Shown piece by piece: positions 35,400 through 44,818 of a DNA stretch of 64,000 nucleotides. Source of the DNA: Exiguobacterium sp. Leaf196 (lineage in GTDB: Bacteria; Bacillota; Bacilli; Exiguobacteriales; Exiguobacteriaceae); assembly GCF_001423965.1 (NCBI RefSeq), contig NZ_LMPV01000001.1:509908-573907 (forward strand), given 5' to 3'. The notes beneath the pieces were generated by a model, which saw only the letters and a program-made list of their open reading frames with translations, did not search any database and was not told the origin of the DNA. Made by a program: the position numbers and the translations under genes. Every line of letters begins with the position of its first letter. Positions within the stretch are counted from its first letter, which is position 1.

Positions 35400-36164
35400 G
35401 TGTCGTTATTAGGAGAAGAGCGGAAATCACGCATCATGGAATGGCTGGAAGAGGAAGGGAAAGTCATGACGAAGGATTTGATCGAACGTCTCGATGTCTC
35501 GGGAGAAACGGTACGACGCTACTTAGAGGAGTTGGAACGCGAACGTCAATTGAAGCGTGTCTATGGCGGTGCTATCTATCAAGGAGGAAAACGGGAGACG
35601 CCGATCTCACGGCGAACGGATCAGCTGTCCCGCCGTTTAGCGCGCTATGCGAAAGGGTGGCTCAGTGACTATTCCTGTATCTTTCTCGGACGGGGAGAAC
35701 CGGTCGAGCATTTGTTACCTTATTTAACGGGAAACGCGACGATTGTCACGAATTCACTGATCGTCGCTAGTCACTTGGAGCAGTGCCGTAAGACGGGACC
35801 GTTCACTGGGGAAATTCGATTGTTAGGCGGAACAGTCGATGCATACGGACAGACGGTCGGGGTCGAGGTATTGCAAGCGCTGGATGCCTATGCTTTTGAT
35901 GCCTGTTTCCTATCGTTTGATGGTGCTGAGATTGAGCGAGGCTTCGTCAGTGATGATATCGAATCGTCACTTATCCAAAAAGCGGTCATTAGTTGCACAA
36001 AAGATGTCTACGCCTTCTTAGCCAATGACGAGTTCCAAGGAAACCGAAAATATAAAGTGGCAGAGTTCCGGCGCGCGAAAATCGTCCTCAGTCCAGCTTC
36101 CTATCCGCCATCATGGGAGATGAAACTGTTCAACGAACGCGTGAACTGGATGGTCGTCTCATGA
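35400..36164 (+). CDS. DeoR family transcriptional regulator
   Basis: A 254-residue DeoR-type regulator starting at GTG, seven bases after AAAGGGG. The helix-turn-helix is RKSRIMEWLEEEGKVMTKDLIERLDVSGETVRRYLEELE, followed by the typical KRVYGGAI. The C-terminal sugar-phosphate-binding domain (NSLIVASHLE, LLGGTVDAYGQTVG, DACFLSFDG) is recognisable. The usual target is a sugar-phosphate operon, but the next gene is cutC and no sugar genes are adjacent. A strong inverted and direct repeat array upstream suggests autoregulation. Confidence 0.88.
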   Translation: MSLLGEERKSRIMEWLEEEGKVMTKDLIERLDVSGETVRRYLEELERERQLKRVYGGAIYQGGKRETPISRRTDQLSRRLARYAKGWLSDYSCIFLGRGEPVEHLLPYLTGNATIVTNSLIVASHLEQCRKTGPFTGEIRLLGGTVDAYGQTVGVEVLQALDAYAFDACFLSFDGAEIERGFVSDDIESSLIQKAVISCTKDVYAFLANDEFQGNRKYKVAEFRRAKIVLSPASYPPSWEMKLFNERVNWMVVS

Positions 36165-36189
36165 TACACTGATGCGGGAGGGATGTATC

Positions 36190-36852
36190 ATGTTAGAAAT
36201 CATCGCATCGACCGTAGAAGAAGCGGTCGCAGCAGAACAAGCCGGAGCGGACCGGATTGAGCTCGTTTCCGCATTATCCGAAGGGGGATTGACGCCGAGC
36301 TACGGACTGATCCGTCAAGTCGTCTCGACGGTCGAGATTCCGGTTCACGTCCTCGTGCGACCACATAGTAAGTCGTTCGTCTATTCGAAATCAGATGAGG
36401 AGACAATCATCACGGATATTGACTTGATCCGTGAACTCGGTGCAGCCGGGATCGTCGTCGGCTCATTGACAGCAGACGGTCGTGTCGACGAAGGTTTCCT
36501 CGGTCGCATCATCAAACATAAAGGGGAACTGTCATTGACGTTCCACCGAGCAATCGACAGTAGTCGTGATATTTTTGAAGCGGCAGAAGTACTCGCTGAT
36601 TTTCCGGAAGTCGACCGGATCTTGACGTCAGGTGGTCAAGCGACGGCACTAGAAGGTAAAGAGACAATCGCACGTTTGATTGCAGACTATCCGGACTTGA
36701 TCATCTTACCAGGATCCGGCATCACACTTGAAAATGCAGAGGCACTTCTTGAAGCAACGAAGGCGTCCGAACTGCATGTAGGATCGGCGGTCTTACAAGA
36801 CGGTGCCATTCAAAAAGAACGCGTTGAGGCGTTGACACGACTCCTAGGATGA
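36190..36852 (+). CDS. cutC: CutC family protein
   Basis: A 220-residue TIM-barrel CutC protein. Recognisable segments are MLEIIASTVEEAVAAEQAGADRIELVSALSEGGLTPSYG, VHVLVRPHSKSFVYS, LTFHRAIDSSRD, RILTSGGQATALEG and ILPGSGIT. The family was linked to copper homeostasis, but the enzymatic role is unsettled. ATG 36190 follows CGGGAGGGAT; the longer frame has a poor start. It is 25 bases after the DeoR gene, probably co-transcribed with it. Confidence 0.92.
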   Translation: MLEIIASTVEEAVAAEQAGADRIELVSALSEGGLTPSYGLIRQVVSTVEIPVHVLVRPHSKSFVYSKSDEETIITDIDLIRELGAAGIVVGSLTADGRVDEGFLGRIIKHKGELSLTFHRAIDSSRDIFEAAEVLADFPEVDRILTSGGQATALEGKETIARLIADYPDLIILPGSGITLENAEALLEATKASELHVGSAVLQDGAIQKERVEALTRLLG

Positions 36853-36866
36853 TCATCGAGTGAATC

Positions 36867-36910
36867 AATCCATTTTTCTGATCTGTTGAGATGAGGGAAA
36901 TGGATTTTTT
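36867..36910 (+). terminator. Rho-independent terminator after cutC
   Basis: AATCCATTT pairs with AAATGGATT across a long loop and is followed by T6. Confidence 0.7.
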
Positions 36911-37037
36911 CATGCGCTCGTGACGACTTTTCGACGATTCGCTTCAAGCAGATGAAAAGCAGAGTGGGAGAACTAGGTTTTTCAAAGGAACTGGGCTAAA
37001 ATCAAAAGTGGAAATAGTGGATATAAAGGAGTACGAC

Positions 37038-37667
37038 ATGAACCCTAAACAATTGAAACAAGCTGCTCTTGGTACGTTAAAAGGACAATGGTTGGTCGGA
37101 TTAAGCATCTCGATCATCTACTTCCTTATTTTTGCGCTCGCTGCAAGCCGGATGTCATTTGATCAAGATGACATTGATAGTATGGTTCGATTCATCGCAC
37201 TGAACATGGTCGTCACGATCGTCCTGGCTCCAGTGACAGTTGGTCGAACGATTGCTTACTTACGTTTCACCCGCGGGGAGTCTGCCGGAATCGGAACACT
37301 GTTCGAAGGGTTCTCTTCGTTTCGACGTGCCTTCCGGACAATTGCCGCATATGCGATCGTAACGGTATTGGTCTATGTTGGATCATTTTTGATCTTACCG
37401 GCACTATACTTTTACCTAGCATATCGTCTCGTTCCGTATATTTTAGTCGATCGACCGGAATTATCGTTTTGGCAAGTACTTGGTGAAAGCCGCCGGATGA
37501 TGAAAGGGCATAAGCGTGAACTGATCATGCTTTACTTGAGTTTCATCGGCTGGGGGATCCTCGCACTACTCAGTACAGTGGGTGTCATCTTCTTGACGCC
37601 ATACTTCGATACGACGATGGCACACTTCTATGAACGCTTGAAACCAACACGTTCCGTTAAGGGATGA
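37038..37667 (+). CDS. DUF975 family integral membrane protein
   Basis: A 209-residue protein with about five membrane helices. The start MNPKQLKQAALGTLKGQW and the later LYFYLAYRLVPYILVDRPELSFWQ..GESRRMMKGHKREL are typical of DUF975. The function is unknown. ATG 37038 is seven bases after AAAGGAG. It is monocistronic, ending at a bidirectional terminator shared with the dehydrogenase gene. Confidence 0.82.
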   Translation: MNPKQLKQAALGTLKGQWLVGLSISIIYFLIFALAASRMSFDQDDIDSMVRFIALNMVVTIVLAPVTVGRTIAYLRFTRGESAGIGTLFEGFSSFRRAFRTIAAYAIVTVLVYVGSFLILPALYFYLAYRLVPYILVDRPELSFWQVLGESRRMMKGHKRELIMLYLSFIGWGILALLSTVGVIFLTPYFDTTMAHFYERLKPTRSVKG

Positions 37668-37672
37668 ACGTA

Positions 37673-37718
37673 AAAAAGCCTGTACATTACGTCAGTAGAC
37701 GTAGCGTAGAGGCTTTTG
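37673..37718. terminator. Bidirectional terminator
   Basis: AAAAGCCT.TAC..ACGTC, loop AGTA, GACGT..GTA.AGGCTTTT. Confidence 0.85.
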
Positions 37719-37719
37719 C

Positions 37720-38601
37720 TTATTCCACCGAAGCGCGTGAACGCTCAGCAAGCAATAGATAAAGCGCTTGTGTACCGGAATCGGCGTGACCCAGCTCAGC
37801 AAGTTGTTCGTATAAGTCTTTCGTGAGTGCGAGACCAGGTGTCGCGACACCCATCTCAGCGCCGCGTTCGAGGGCAAGACGCATATCCTTGATGAAGTGT
37901 TTGACGAAGAAACCAGGTGAGTAGTTTTCGGCGATGACGCGCGGAATCAAGTTTTCAAGACTCCAGCTACCGGCAGAACCAGATTTGATCGTCTCGATGA
38001 ACTGTGTCGGATCGATTCCGGATCGTGTGACGAACAACAACATCTCCGCTGTTCCAATCATCGATCCGGCGATTGCGATTTGGTTCGCGAGCTTCGCCGA
38101 TTGCCCTTTACCAGGACCACCGAAGAGTGAAATCGATTTCCCCATCGCCTCGAATAATGGCTTCGCTTGTGCGAAAGCCGCTTCTTCACCACCGACGAGA
38201 ATCGCGAGTGTTCCGTTCTTCGCACCGAGATCACCGCCCGTGACAGGTGCGTCAAGTGCCTGAAGACCGCGTGCTGTCGCTTCCTGCGCGATTCGTTCAG
38301 CAAGAGCCGGACTAGACGTCGTCATATCAATCAGAATCGTTCCTGGTGTCGCATGATCGAGTATGCCGTCTTCGAAGTAGATCTGCTCGACGTCTTGCGG
38401 ATAACCGACGATCGAGATGACGACGTCGACATCCGTGACGACATCTTGAATCGTATCGACGATTTCGACACCATCTGCTTCAAGGACGAGTCCTTTCTCT
38501 TTCGTGCGATTGTATCCTTTGACTGTAAAACCTGCCTTACGCAGATTACGGACCATGCCTTGTCCCATGACACCTAATCCGATGAAACCGACTGTCTTCA
38601 T
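37720..38601 (-). CDS. ykwC: 3-hydroxyisobutyrate dehydrogenase-type NAD(P) oxidoreductase (YkwC-like)
   Basis: A 293-residue beta-hydroxyacid dehydrogenase. The Rossmann start VGFIGLGVMGQGMVRNL, the substrate loop LDAPVTGGDLGAKNGTLAI and the catalytic Lys region GKGQSAKLANQIAI are all present. Later GSAGSWSLENLIPRV and GFFVKHFIKDM closely match my memory of B. subtilis YkwC. The true substrate is unknown. Its ATG overlaps the stop of the BmrA-type gene by four bases, so translation is coupled to that exporter. Confidence 0.87.
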   Translation of the reverse strand: MKTVGFIGLGVMGQGMVRNLRKAGFTVKGYNRTKEKGLVLEADGVEIVDTIQDVVTDVDVVISIVGYPQDVEQIYFEDGILDHATPGTILIDMTTSSPALAERIAQEATARGLQALDAPVTGGDLGAKNGTLAILVGGEEAAFAQAKPLFEAMGKSISLFGGPGKGQSAKLANQIAIAGSMIGTAEMLLFVTRSGIDPTQFIETIKSGSAGSWSLENLIPRVIAENYSPGFFVKHFIKDMRLALERGAEMGVATPGLALTKDLYEQLAELGHADSGTQALYLLLAERSRASVE

Positions 38602-40343
38602 ACGTGATTCCCCCTTGCACGTTCCGTGCCGATGAATTGTTGCGTTACGAGCTTATTATACAATGGATTGTCGACGACAAGTCGATCATGTGTCCCGATA
38701 CCTGAAATCTGACCATCTTCAAGAACGATGATTTGATCGGCATGACGGACCGTCGCGAGACGATGGGCGATGACAAACGTTGTCCGTCCGACCATTAATC
38801 GCTCGAGTGCTTCTTGAACGACACGTTCCGACTCGGAGTCGAGACTGGATGTCGCTTCGTCAAGCAACAGAATTTCCGGATCACGGAGGAGTGCACGTGC
38901 AATCGCAATTCGTTGGCGTTGACCACCAGATAGTTTGACACCCCGTTCTCCAATCTCAGTCGCATAACCTTCCGGGAATCGTTCGATAAACGTATCGGCA
39001 TTCGCCATCCGTGCAGCCGCACGGATTTTGTCTTCACTGATGTCATCTGTCAGACCGTAGACGAGATTGTCACGAATCGTTCCTGATAAGACGGGGGAAT
39101 CCTGCGCGACATATCCGATTGCCTGTCGCCAAGACGATAACGTCAAATCAGAAATGGGTTGATCTCCGAGACGGATTTGTCCTGACGTCGGTTGATAAAA
39201 TCGCTCAAGTAACGCAAATAATGTCGTTTTACCGGAGCCACTCGGACCGACGATTGCTGTCGTCTTGCCGCGTGGTAACGTAAAGCTGACATTCTGTAAG
39301 ATCGACGTCTCATTGTATCCAAATGACAGGTGTTCGACCGTCACGTCCGTAAACGGACGTGATGCTACAAGCGTTCCAGGTGCTTCCGGTGATTCATCGA
39401 GAAGCTCGATGATTCGCTCTGTCGCACCGCGTGCTTTCTGTAACTTCGTGATGAATTCAGTCATCGTCACGAGCGGTGTCATGATTTGGAACAAATAGAG
39501 CGAAAAGGCGACGAGTTCACCCGCCGTGATCTGGTTCGTCGCAACGCGGTAGGCACCAAAACCGATGATCAAGATCAGCATCGTCGTTAGAGTGACGTTA
39601 AAGATCGGCAACAAGAGGGCTTGAATTCGTCCTTCCTTCACACCATATCCGTATAAGTTCTCAATCCGCGTTTTTCCTCGTCCCAGCTCATAGTCTTCTG
39701 TTGCTTGTGATTTGACGAGTCGGACCTCACCGAGCATCTCGGCAAAAAAACCGGATAATCCTGCAAGTTCCTTCTGAGTCTCACGAGAAATCTTGTGTAA
39801 TTTGCGGACGAGCGGAATGATGATCAACAAGGTCACGGGGACAGCGATGACCATGACGAGCGTCATTTGCCAATCGAGGAAGAACAGGATCGTGATTGCT
39901 CCGATGATTGAGACGAGTGACGTCAGCAAACGGACGAGTTGTTCCGATAGCAATTGCTGAAGTGTCGTTGCGTCACTATTGAGTCGTGAGACGAGCTCAC
40001 CGGATTTTGTCTCATCATAGAACGGAATCGATAGCGTCAATAGATGCTTCCATAGAAGCGTTCGTAAATTGGCGACGATCCGTTGACCGACGATCTGTAA
40101 CCAATAGATCGATAAAGCGTTCGCGACGACTTGGACGAGGAAAACGATCACAAATAGACTGATCAATTGTGGTGTCAGTCGATCGACAGTAAAACCATCA
40201 ATCAACGTCTTTAAGAACCAAGGAATGGCGAGCGCAGCCAGCGCTTGGATGACGGAGACGGAAACGGCGGCAGATAATAAACCGACCGGTGGTTTCGTTT
40301 TTTTCAATAACAGGTAAAAAGATTGGAACGTCGCAGCGTTCAT
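38598..40343 (-). CDS. bmrA: Homodimeric multidrug ABC exporter, BmrA type
   Basis: A 581-residue full-length half-transporter: six membrane helices (about 20-300), then an ATPase with Walker A GPSGSGKTT, signature LSGGQRQR and Walker B ILLLDEATSSLDSESE. All catalytic residues are canonical, so it can work as a homodimer. Stretches such as LVSRLNSDATTLQQLL, VAFSLYLFQIMTPL and GYVAQDSPVLSGTIRDNL..GL match B. subtilis BmrA (YvcC). I place the start at 40343 after GAGAGGATG; the longer frame lacks a ribosome site. It is co-transcribed with ykwC by an ATGA overlap. Confidence 0.9.
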   Translation of the reverse strand: MNAATFQSFYLLLKKTKPPVGLLSAAVSVSVIQALAALAIPWFLKTLIDGFTVDRLTPQLISLFVIVFLVQVVANALSIYWLQIVGQRIVANLRTLLWKHLLTLSIPFYDETKSGELVSRLNSDATTLQQLLSEQLVRLLTSLVSIIGAITILFFLDWQMTLVMVIAVPVTLLIIIPLVRKLHKISRETQKELAGLSGFFAEMLGEVRLVKSQATEDYELGRGKTRIENLYGYGVKEGRIQALLLPIFNVTLTTMLILIIGFGAYRVATNQITAGELVAFSLYLFQIMTPLVTMTEFITKLQKARGATERIIELLDESPEAPGTLVASRPFTDVTVEHLSFGYNETSILQNVSFTLPRGKTTAIVGPSGSGKTTLFALLERFYQPTSGQIRLGDQPISDLTLSSWRQAIGYVAQDSPVLSGTIRDNLVYGLTDDISEDKIRAAARMANADTFIERFPEGYATEIGERGVKLSGGQRQRIAIARALLRDPEILLLDEATSSLDSESERVVQEALERLMVGRTTFVIAHRLATVRHADQIIVLEDGQISGIGTHDRLVVDNPLYNKLVTQQFIGTERARGNHV

Positions 40344-40408
40344 TTCAACACATCCTCTCTTTTCTATTGTCCGGAAGAACGAAGAGACGGTCAAATGGGA
40401 AGCGCGAC

Positions 40409-40437
40409 TTGACAAAAAATCTTTCGATTTGTGACAC
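40409..40437 (+). promoter_or_regulatory. Candidate promoter of the DUF188 gene
   Basis: TTGACA at 40409-40414 with TGACAC 17 bases later. The -35 box is consensus and the -10 box is weak. Confidence 0.4.
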
Positions 40438-40467
40438 TGATAGTGGAAACAATAAGGGAGGATTCAA

Positions 40468-40899
40468 ATGTCTATTTTCGTAGATGCGGACGGATGTCCC
40501 GTTGTCGATCTTGTCATTCGACACCGACAGGGACGTGACGTCTTTTTAGTTTGTGATACGGCACACCAGATGATCCGAGAAGGAGCGACGACGATTACCG
40601 TCGGACAAGGACCAGATGCCGTCGACTATGCGATCGTCAATCGGATGAAACGTGGCGATCTCGTTGTGACCCAGGATTTTGGTCTGGCAGCACTCGTCTT
40701 AGCGCGAGGGGGATTCGCAATTGATCAAAATGGTCGCCAGTTCACGAACGATAATATCGATTTATTGCTCCACACTCGCCATGTCGGACAACAAATCCGA
40801 CGAGCAGGCGGGCGTACGAAGGGACCGAAAAAACGGACGCGTGATGCGGACCGTTCCTTTGAAGAATCATTTCGTACATTAGTGCAAACCAGCATGTAA
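40468..40899 (+). CDS. DUF188 (YaiI/YqxD) family protein
   Basis: A 143-residue protein of the YaiI/YqxD family, with a PIN-like fold in which acidic residues could hold a metal. The start IFVDADGCPVVD, the middle GPDAVDYAIVNRMKRGDLVVTQDFGLAALVL and the basic GGRTKGPKKRT tail are all typical. A nuclease role is suggested by the fold but not proven. The ATG follows AAGGGAGGA. It is divergent from bmrA. Confidence 0.9.
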   Translation: MSIFVDADGCPVVDLVIRHRQGRDVFLVCDTAHQMIREGATTITVGQGPDAVDYAIVNRMKRGDLVVTQDFGLAALVLARGGFAIDQNGRQFTNDNIDLLLHTRHVGQQIRRAGGRTKGPKKRTRDADRSFEESFRTLVQTSM

Positions 40900-40982
40900 G
40901 GAAGACAGTGCTGGAACTGTTGATACGGTACGGACCGTGATATAATTTGAAGCATGAATGAATTCAGAAAGGAGGATACACG

Positions 40983-42617
40983 TTGAAACGAATTTTACGA
41001 GACCACTCGAAGGATCGCCCTTACCGATTGCGCCAAGGAACGGTTCCGGCATCAACTGAGGCACGATTCACATCACTCGATCAACGTGAAATCAATCGAT
41101 TACAACAGAATTTACGAAACGTCGAAGTGAAATTGAAGCAACGCAATGAAATCATGGAAGCGTTGGCGACACAAAATGTTGAAGCAGCCTGTGAGACTGT
41201 CTTGATGATCTTGTTGCAACTGCTCGAGGTAGAAGAAGGAGCTATCCTCTTGTACCGGCGGGAGCAGTTAAATCATTTCGTCGCACAAGGGATCGACGAT
41301 ATGGAGCTGATCGAAAAAGATCTCGATCAATATTCGGTCTTGCGTCGCGCATTCGTCATGCGTAAATCGGTCCAATTGCCACTCGGCGACCAGTTCGAGT
41401 CAGCAATTCCCGTGCAGTCTCCAAGCAACGGACAAGTCGTCGGACTGCTATACATCCGCCATGCCTTCGCCCAGTTCAATTTAGAACAAGTCGGGGATTT
41501 ACTTGATCTATCACGAAAACTTGGGATGACGCTTGAACGCCATCTCCTGTTCCATCAAATGGAGCATGAAAAAATCAAGACGTATCAGCTACTTGATTCG
41601 ATTCGGGAAGCTGTCCTATATATCGAGAGTAGCGGGGAGCAGATTTATGCGAACCAAGCCTTATTGAACATGTTTCCACCAAAGCTCGTCAATCAGGCGC
41701 AAGGGTTCCGTCACGCGTATGAACGGGCGACGTCGCTGTTTGAACATGTCGATCAGCCGGAAGCACTTCATGATTACATCGGTCAACTGATGAACGGGGA
41801 TATTCCGGGAGAAACGATCGAGTTATCGGCATTCAGGGGGAACTTGTTGCTCAGTGCCTATGCTGAACGGATTGCGATTGCGAACGTTGAATGGGGGATG
41901 ATGCTTGTCTTACGTGACGTGACGAAAGACAAGGAGCTCGACCTTAAGCAGGCAGAGTTCGTCTCGATCGTTTCGCACGAGTTGCGGACACCGCTTTCTT
42001 CGATCATGGGCTTCACGGAGTTATTGATGAAACGAGAAGTCGATCCAAAGCGGCAGAAACGCTATTTGCAGACGATTCATTCAGAAACCGTTCGATTGGC
42101 GGAATTGATCAATGACATCTTGGAAATTCAAAAAGGGGAAGACTCGACACACGGAACACAAAAAGAATTACTTGATTTAAAACAATTGATGTTCGAGATG
42201 AAGCCGATGTTCGATCTTGCGAGTCGCGCACATCGCATCAGTGTCCAATTTAGTCCGGGATCCTATACGATTTCAGCCAGCAGTGAGAAGATGAAACAAC
42301 TGTTTACGAACTTGATCATGAACGCGATTAAATATTCGCCCGAAGGCGGCGCGATTCGGATCAAAGGATCAAATCAGTCAGATCAATTACGAATTGAGAT
42401 TTCAGATGAAGGGCTTGGTATTCCAGAAAAAGCGCTCCCTTACATCTTTGATAAGTTTTACCGAGCAGATAACTCGGATACGCGCAAAATTGGCGGAACG
42501 GGCTTAGGACTCGCGATTTGTCGGATGATCGTCCTCGATCATGGCGGAGCAATCTCCGTCCAATCGACGGAAGGGGAAGGCAGTACCTTCATCATTCAAC
42601 TTCCGATCGGCGTATGA
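40983..42617 (+). CDS. Soluble sensor histidine kinase (GAF, PAS-like, HisKA, HATPase)
   Basis: A 544-residue kinase starting at TTG, seven bases after AGGAGG. It has a coiled N-terminus, a GAF-like domain (about 65-185), a PAS-like region (about 195-315) and the kinase core: H-box FVSIVSHELRTPLSSIMG, N-box NLIMNAIKYSPEGG, DEGLGIP and GGTGLGLAIC. No membrane helix is predicted, so it senses an internal signal. No response regulator gene is adjacent. The next gene, a degenerate GGDEF-EAL protein, starts 32 bases downstream and is likely a functional partner on the same transcript. Confidence 0.88.
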   Translation: MKRILRDHSKDRPYRLRQGTVPASTEARFTSLDQREINRLQQNLRNVEVKLKQRNEIMEALATQNVEAACETVLMILLQLLEVEEGAILLYRREQLNHFVAQGIDDMELIEKDLDQYSVLRRAFVMRKSVQLPLGDQFESAIPVQSPSNGQVVGLLYIRHAFAQFNLEQVGDLLDLSRKLGMTLERHLLFHQMEHEKIKTYQLLDSIREAVLYIESSGEQIYANQALLNMFPPKLVNQAQGFRHAYERATSLFEHVDQPEALHDYIGQLMNGDIPGETIELSAFRGNLLLSAYAERIAIANVEWGMMLVLRDVTKDKELDLKQAEFVSIVSHELRTPLSSIMGFTELLMKREVDPKRQKRYLQTIHSETVRLAELINDILEIQKGEDSTHGTQKELLDLKQLMFEMKPMFDLASRAHRISVQFSPGSYTISASSEKMKQLFTNLIMNAIKYSPEGGAIRIKGSNQSDQLRIEISDEGLGIPEKALPYIFDKFYRADNSDTRKIGGTGLGLAICRMIVLDHGGAISVQSTEGEGSTFIIQLPIGV

Positions 42618-42649
42618 CCGACGACAGACTCAGAAAGGAGGAAGACACG

Positions 42650-44404
42650 GTGAATAACTCACATATTCGTTATGAAGCATTACATCCACTCGTTGAGGAA
42701 ATTCTTGAAAAGCTGAGTGAACGAATTGGCGTCAATACGTTATTTTTTGCATTGAACGACTCATACAGCAACTTTGTCGTCAAGGCAATCAATCAAGAAC
42801 GTCAGTTGATCGAAGAAGGCTCGACCCATGTCTTCCAACATGTCCTCTGTAAGCTGGTCGTCGATGAGATGGACGGGAAGGTCTCGATCAATGAATTGCT
42901 CAACGATCCATTGACCGTCAATCATCCGGTCACGAAAGCTCTTGGGAACGGTAGCTTTTTAGGAGTAGCGATCAAAAATGCGGAAAATGAAAAAATCGGG
43001 ACATTATGTGCCTTTGATGATCAACCATTCGACTTCAAGGAGCAGGATATCGCACTCGTCGAGCGGTATGCGGATATTATTAGTAAATCGATCAACGTCG
43101 AAACGTATGTCATCAAGGATGCGCTAACAGATGTCTATAACGAACGATACATGAATCGACTGATCTCGAGTGTGACGATTCATCCTGCTTTCTTAATGGT
43201 GTTGAACCTCGACCGTTTCCATGCGATTAATGCGACGCATGGGTACCGGGCAGGGAACGAAGTGCTACGCGAAATCGCGAATCGGCTGAAATATGTTCCT
43301 TTACCGAATCATGTCGTCGGTCGAATGGATGGGAATGAATTCGTCGTCTTAGCAGCACTTGAACAGGAACAGGAATTCGAACAATATGCGGAAGATTACG
43401 CTCGCATCGTCACGGAAGCGATTGAGCAACCGATCGTTGGTGTTGCAGCCGAACCGATTCAGGTGACGGCATCATCTGGCGTCAGTCTTCTGACCGGTGA
43501 TATGGCAAGTCGCCAGACACAAATCTACGCAGCAGAAGCCTTGATGCAACAAGTCAAACACGAGGGGAAACAGCGAACCTCATTTGTTAATCCAAATCGG
43601 AATGCGGAACAGCATCCATTTGCATCAGTTCTTGAATCAGAGCTTTCGCATGCACTAGAACGGGGACAATTCGAGCTCTACTATCAATGGATCGTTGATG
43701 CGAAACAAGAACGCTACGTCGCGGTCGAAGCGCTTCTACGCTGGAATCATCCTGTGCTTGGGTTCGTCAGTCCGACGGATTTTATTCCGATTGCCGAGAA
43801 GATGGAGATTTTCCCAGACATCGGTCGATTTACGATCTGTCAGGCGATCCTGGATCAACGGCGCTTGGAGGAGACATTTGGACGTAAGATTTCCGTCGCC
43901 GTCAATCTATCGGCAAGTCAGTTCGAGTCGGATCAACTCTTTTCAGAATTACTGAGACTGACAGAAGAATCGTATTTCCCGGGCGAACGACTCATTCTTG
44001 AAATCCGGGAGGAAGTATTGCAGACGCGTCGTCGTTTTGCAATCAAACGTTTGGAGCAGCTGCGCCAAGCAGGCTACCGTCTGACGGTCGATCATTTCGG
44101 TAGTCACTACGCGTCACTTAATTCGTTATTGCGTTTACCAGTCCAAGCAGTCAAGCTCGATCCAATCTTTACACGTCGACTCGTGCAAAATCAGTTAGAG
44201 CGTTCGATGATTCGCTCTGTTCATTCCTTGACGTCGACGTTAAACATCGCGCTCGTGATTCAGGAAGTCGAGACCGCGTCGCAATTGCAACAGATTCAAG
44301 TGTTGGATGAGCAACTTTATATGCAAGGCTACGAGGTCCATCACCCTCAGCCGATTGAACAATTACTCATCGAGGACATCGTTCGAGGGCGTGCTGAGGT
44401 TTAA
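42650..44404 (+). CDS. GAF-GGDEF-EAL protein with degenerate catalytic motifs
   Basis: A 584-residue protein starting at GTG after AAAGGAGGAAG. GAF domain about 8-160, GGDEF-like about 165-325, EAL about 335-580. The GGDEF site reads DGNEF, so cyclase activity is unlikely. In the EAL domain EALLRW, NLSASQF, LEIREE, VKLDP and QGYEVHHP are kept, but the DDFG pair is DHFG and the catalytic Glu of AEGVET is Gln (IQEVET). It is therefore probably a c-di-GMP or nucleotide sensor rather than an enzyme. It follows the soluble histidine kinase. A canonical GGEEF cyclase is encoded at 56.2-57.3 kb. Confidence 0.85.
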   Translation: MNNSHIRYEALHPLVEEILEKLSERIGVNTLFFALNDSYSNFVVKAINQERQLIEEGSTHVFQHVLCKLVVDEMDGKVSINELLNDPLTVNHPVTKALGNGSFLGVAIKNAENEKIGTLCAFDDQPFDFKEQDIALVERYADIISKSINVETYVIKDALTDVYNERYMNRLISSVTIHPAFLMVLNLDRFHAINATHGYRAGNEVLREIANRLKYVPLPNHVVGRMDGNEFVVLAALEQEQEFEQYAEDYARIVTEAIEQPIVGVAAEPIQVTASSGVSLLTGDMASRQTQIYAAEALMQQVKHEGKQRTSFVNPNRNAEQHPFASVLESELSHALERGQFELYYQWIVDAKQERYVAVEALLRWNHPVLGFVSPTDFIPIAEKMEIFPDIGRFTICQAILDQRRLEETFGRKISVAVNLSASQFESDQLFSELLRLTEESYFPGERLILEIREEVLQTRRRFAIKRLEQLRQAGYRLTVDHFGSHYASLNSLLRLPVQAVKLDPIFTRRLVQNQLERSMIRSVHSLTSTLNIALVIQEVETASQLQQIQVLDEQLYMQGYEVHHPQPIEQLLIEDIVRGRAEV

Positions 44405-44465
44405 CCGTTCTTCAGTCGGGAATACATTAAAATGTGGAACAAGTACATTTTAAGGGGGATGCCAA

Positions 44466-44735
44466 ATGGCTGATCAACATGATAAAGAGACGGACCCGAT
44501 TACTTCAGGAAACCGGATGACGAAGGATGAGATTGCCGGACGTGACCCGCAAGACAATACGGAGGTTCCGGAAAAATCGAAGGATGAAAAAGAAACGAAG
44601 CATCAAGATCAAGAAGCTGAGAAAACAGAACGACCAGATGACGAAGCTTCAAGTGAAGAGGCACCCGATTTGTCGCATGCTTCTGATGAAGATGGCGATG
44701 TCGAGCCATCCGATGAAGAGAACCAACAAGGTTAA
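44466..44735 (+). CDS. Small acidic disordered protein, 89 residues
   Basis: Nearly every residue is polar: Asp, Glu, Lys, Gln, Ser and Thr, with no hydrophobic core (for example EKSKDEKETKHQDQEAEK). It has no signal peptide. The ATG follows TTAAGGGGGAT, a strong site, and a strong terminator follows, so expression is likely. I do not recognise a family; it resembles hydrophilin-like stress proteins in composition only. Confidence 0.65.
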   Translation: MADQHDKETDPITSGNRMTKDEIAGRDPQDNTEVPEKSKDEKETKHQDQEAEKTERPDDEASSEEAPDLSHASDEDGDVEPSDEENQQG

Positions 44736-44747
44736 AAATGACTAAAA

Positions 44748-44799
44748 TAAAGGGCAATCGATGTCCGGCAGAAATGCCACACGTCGATTGCCCTTTTTA
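44748..44799. terminator. Bidirectional terminator
   Basis: AAAGGGCAATCGA.GT..GGCA, loop GAAA, TGCC..AC.TCGATTGCCCTTT. Confidence 0.9.
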
Positions 44800-44818
44800 A
44801 TGTATTATTTTTAAACGG

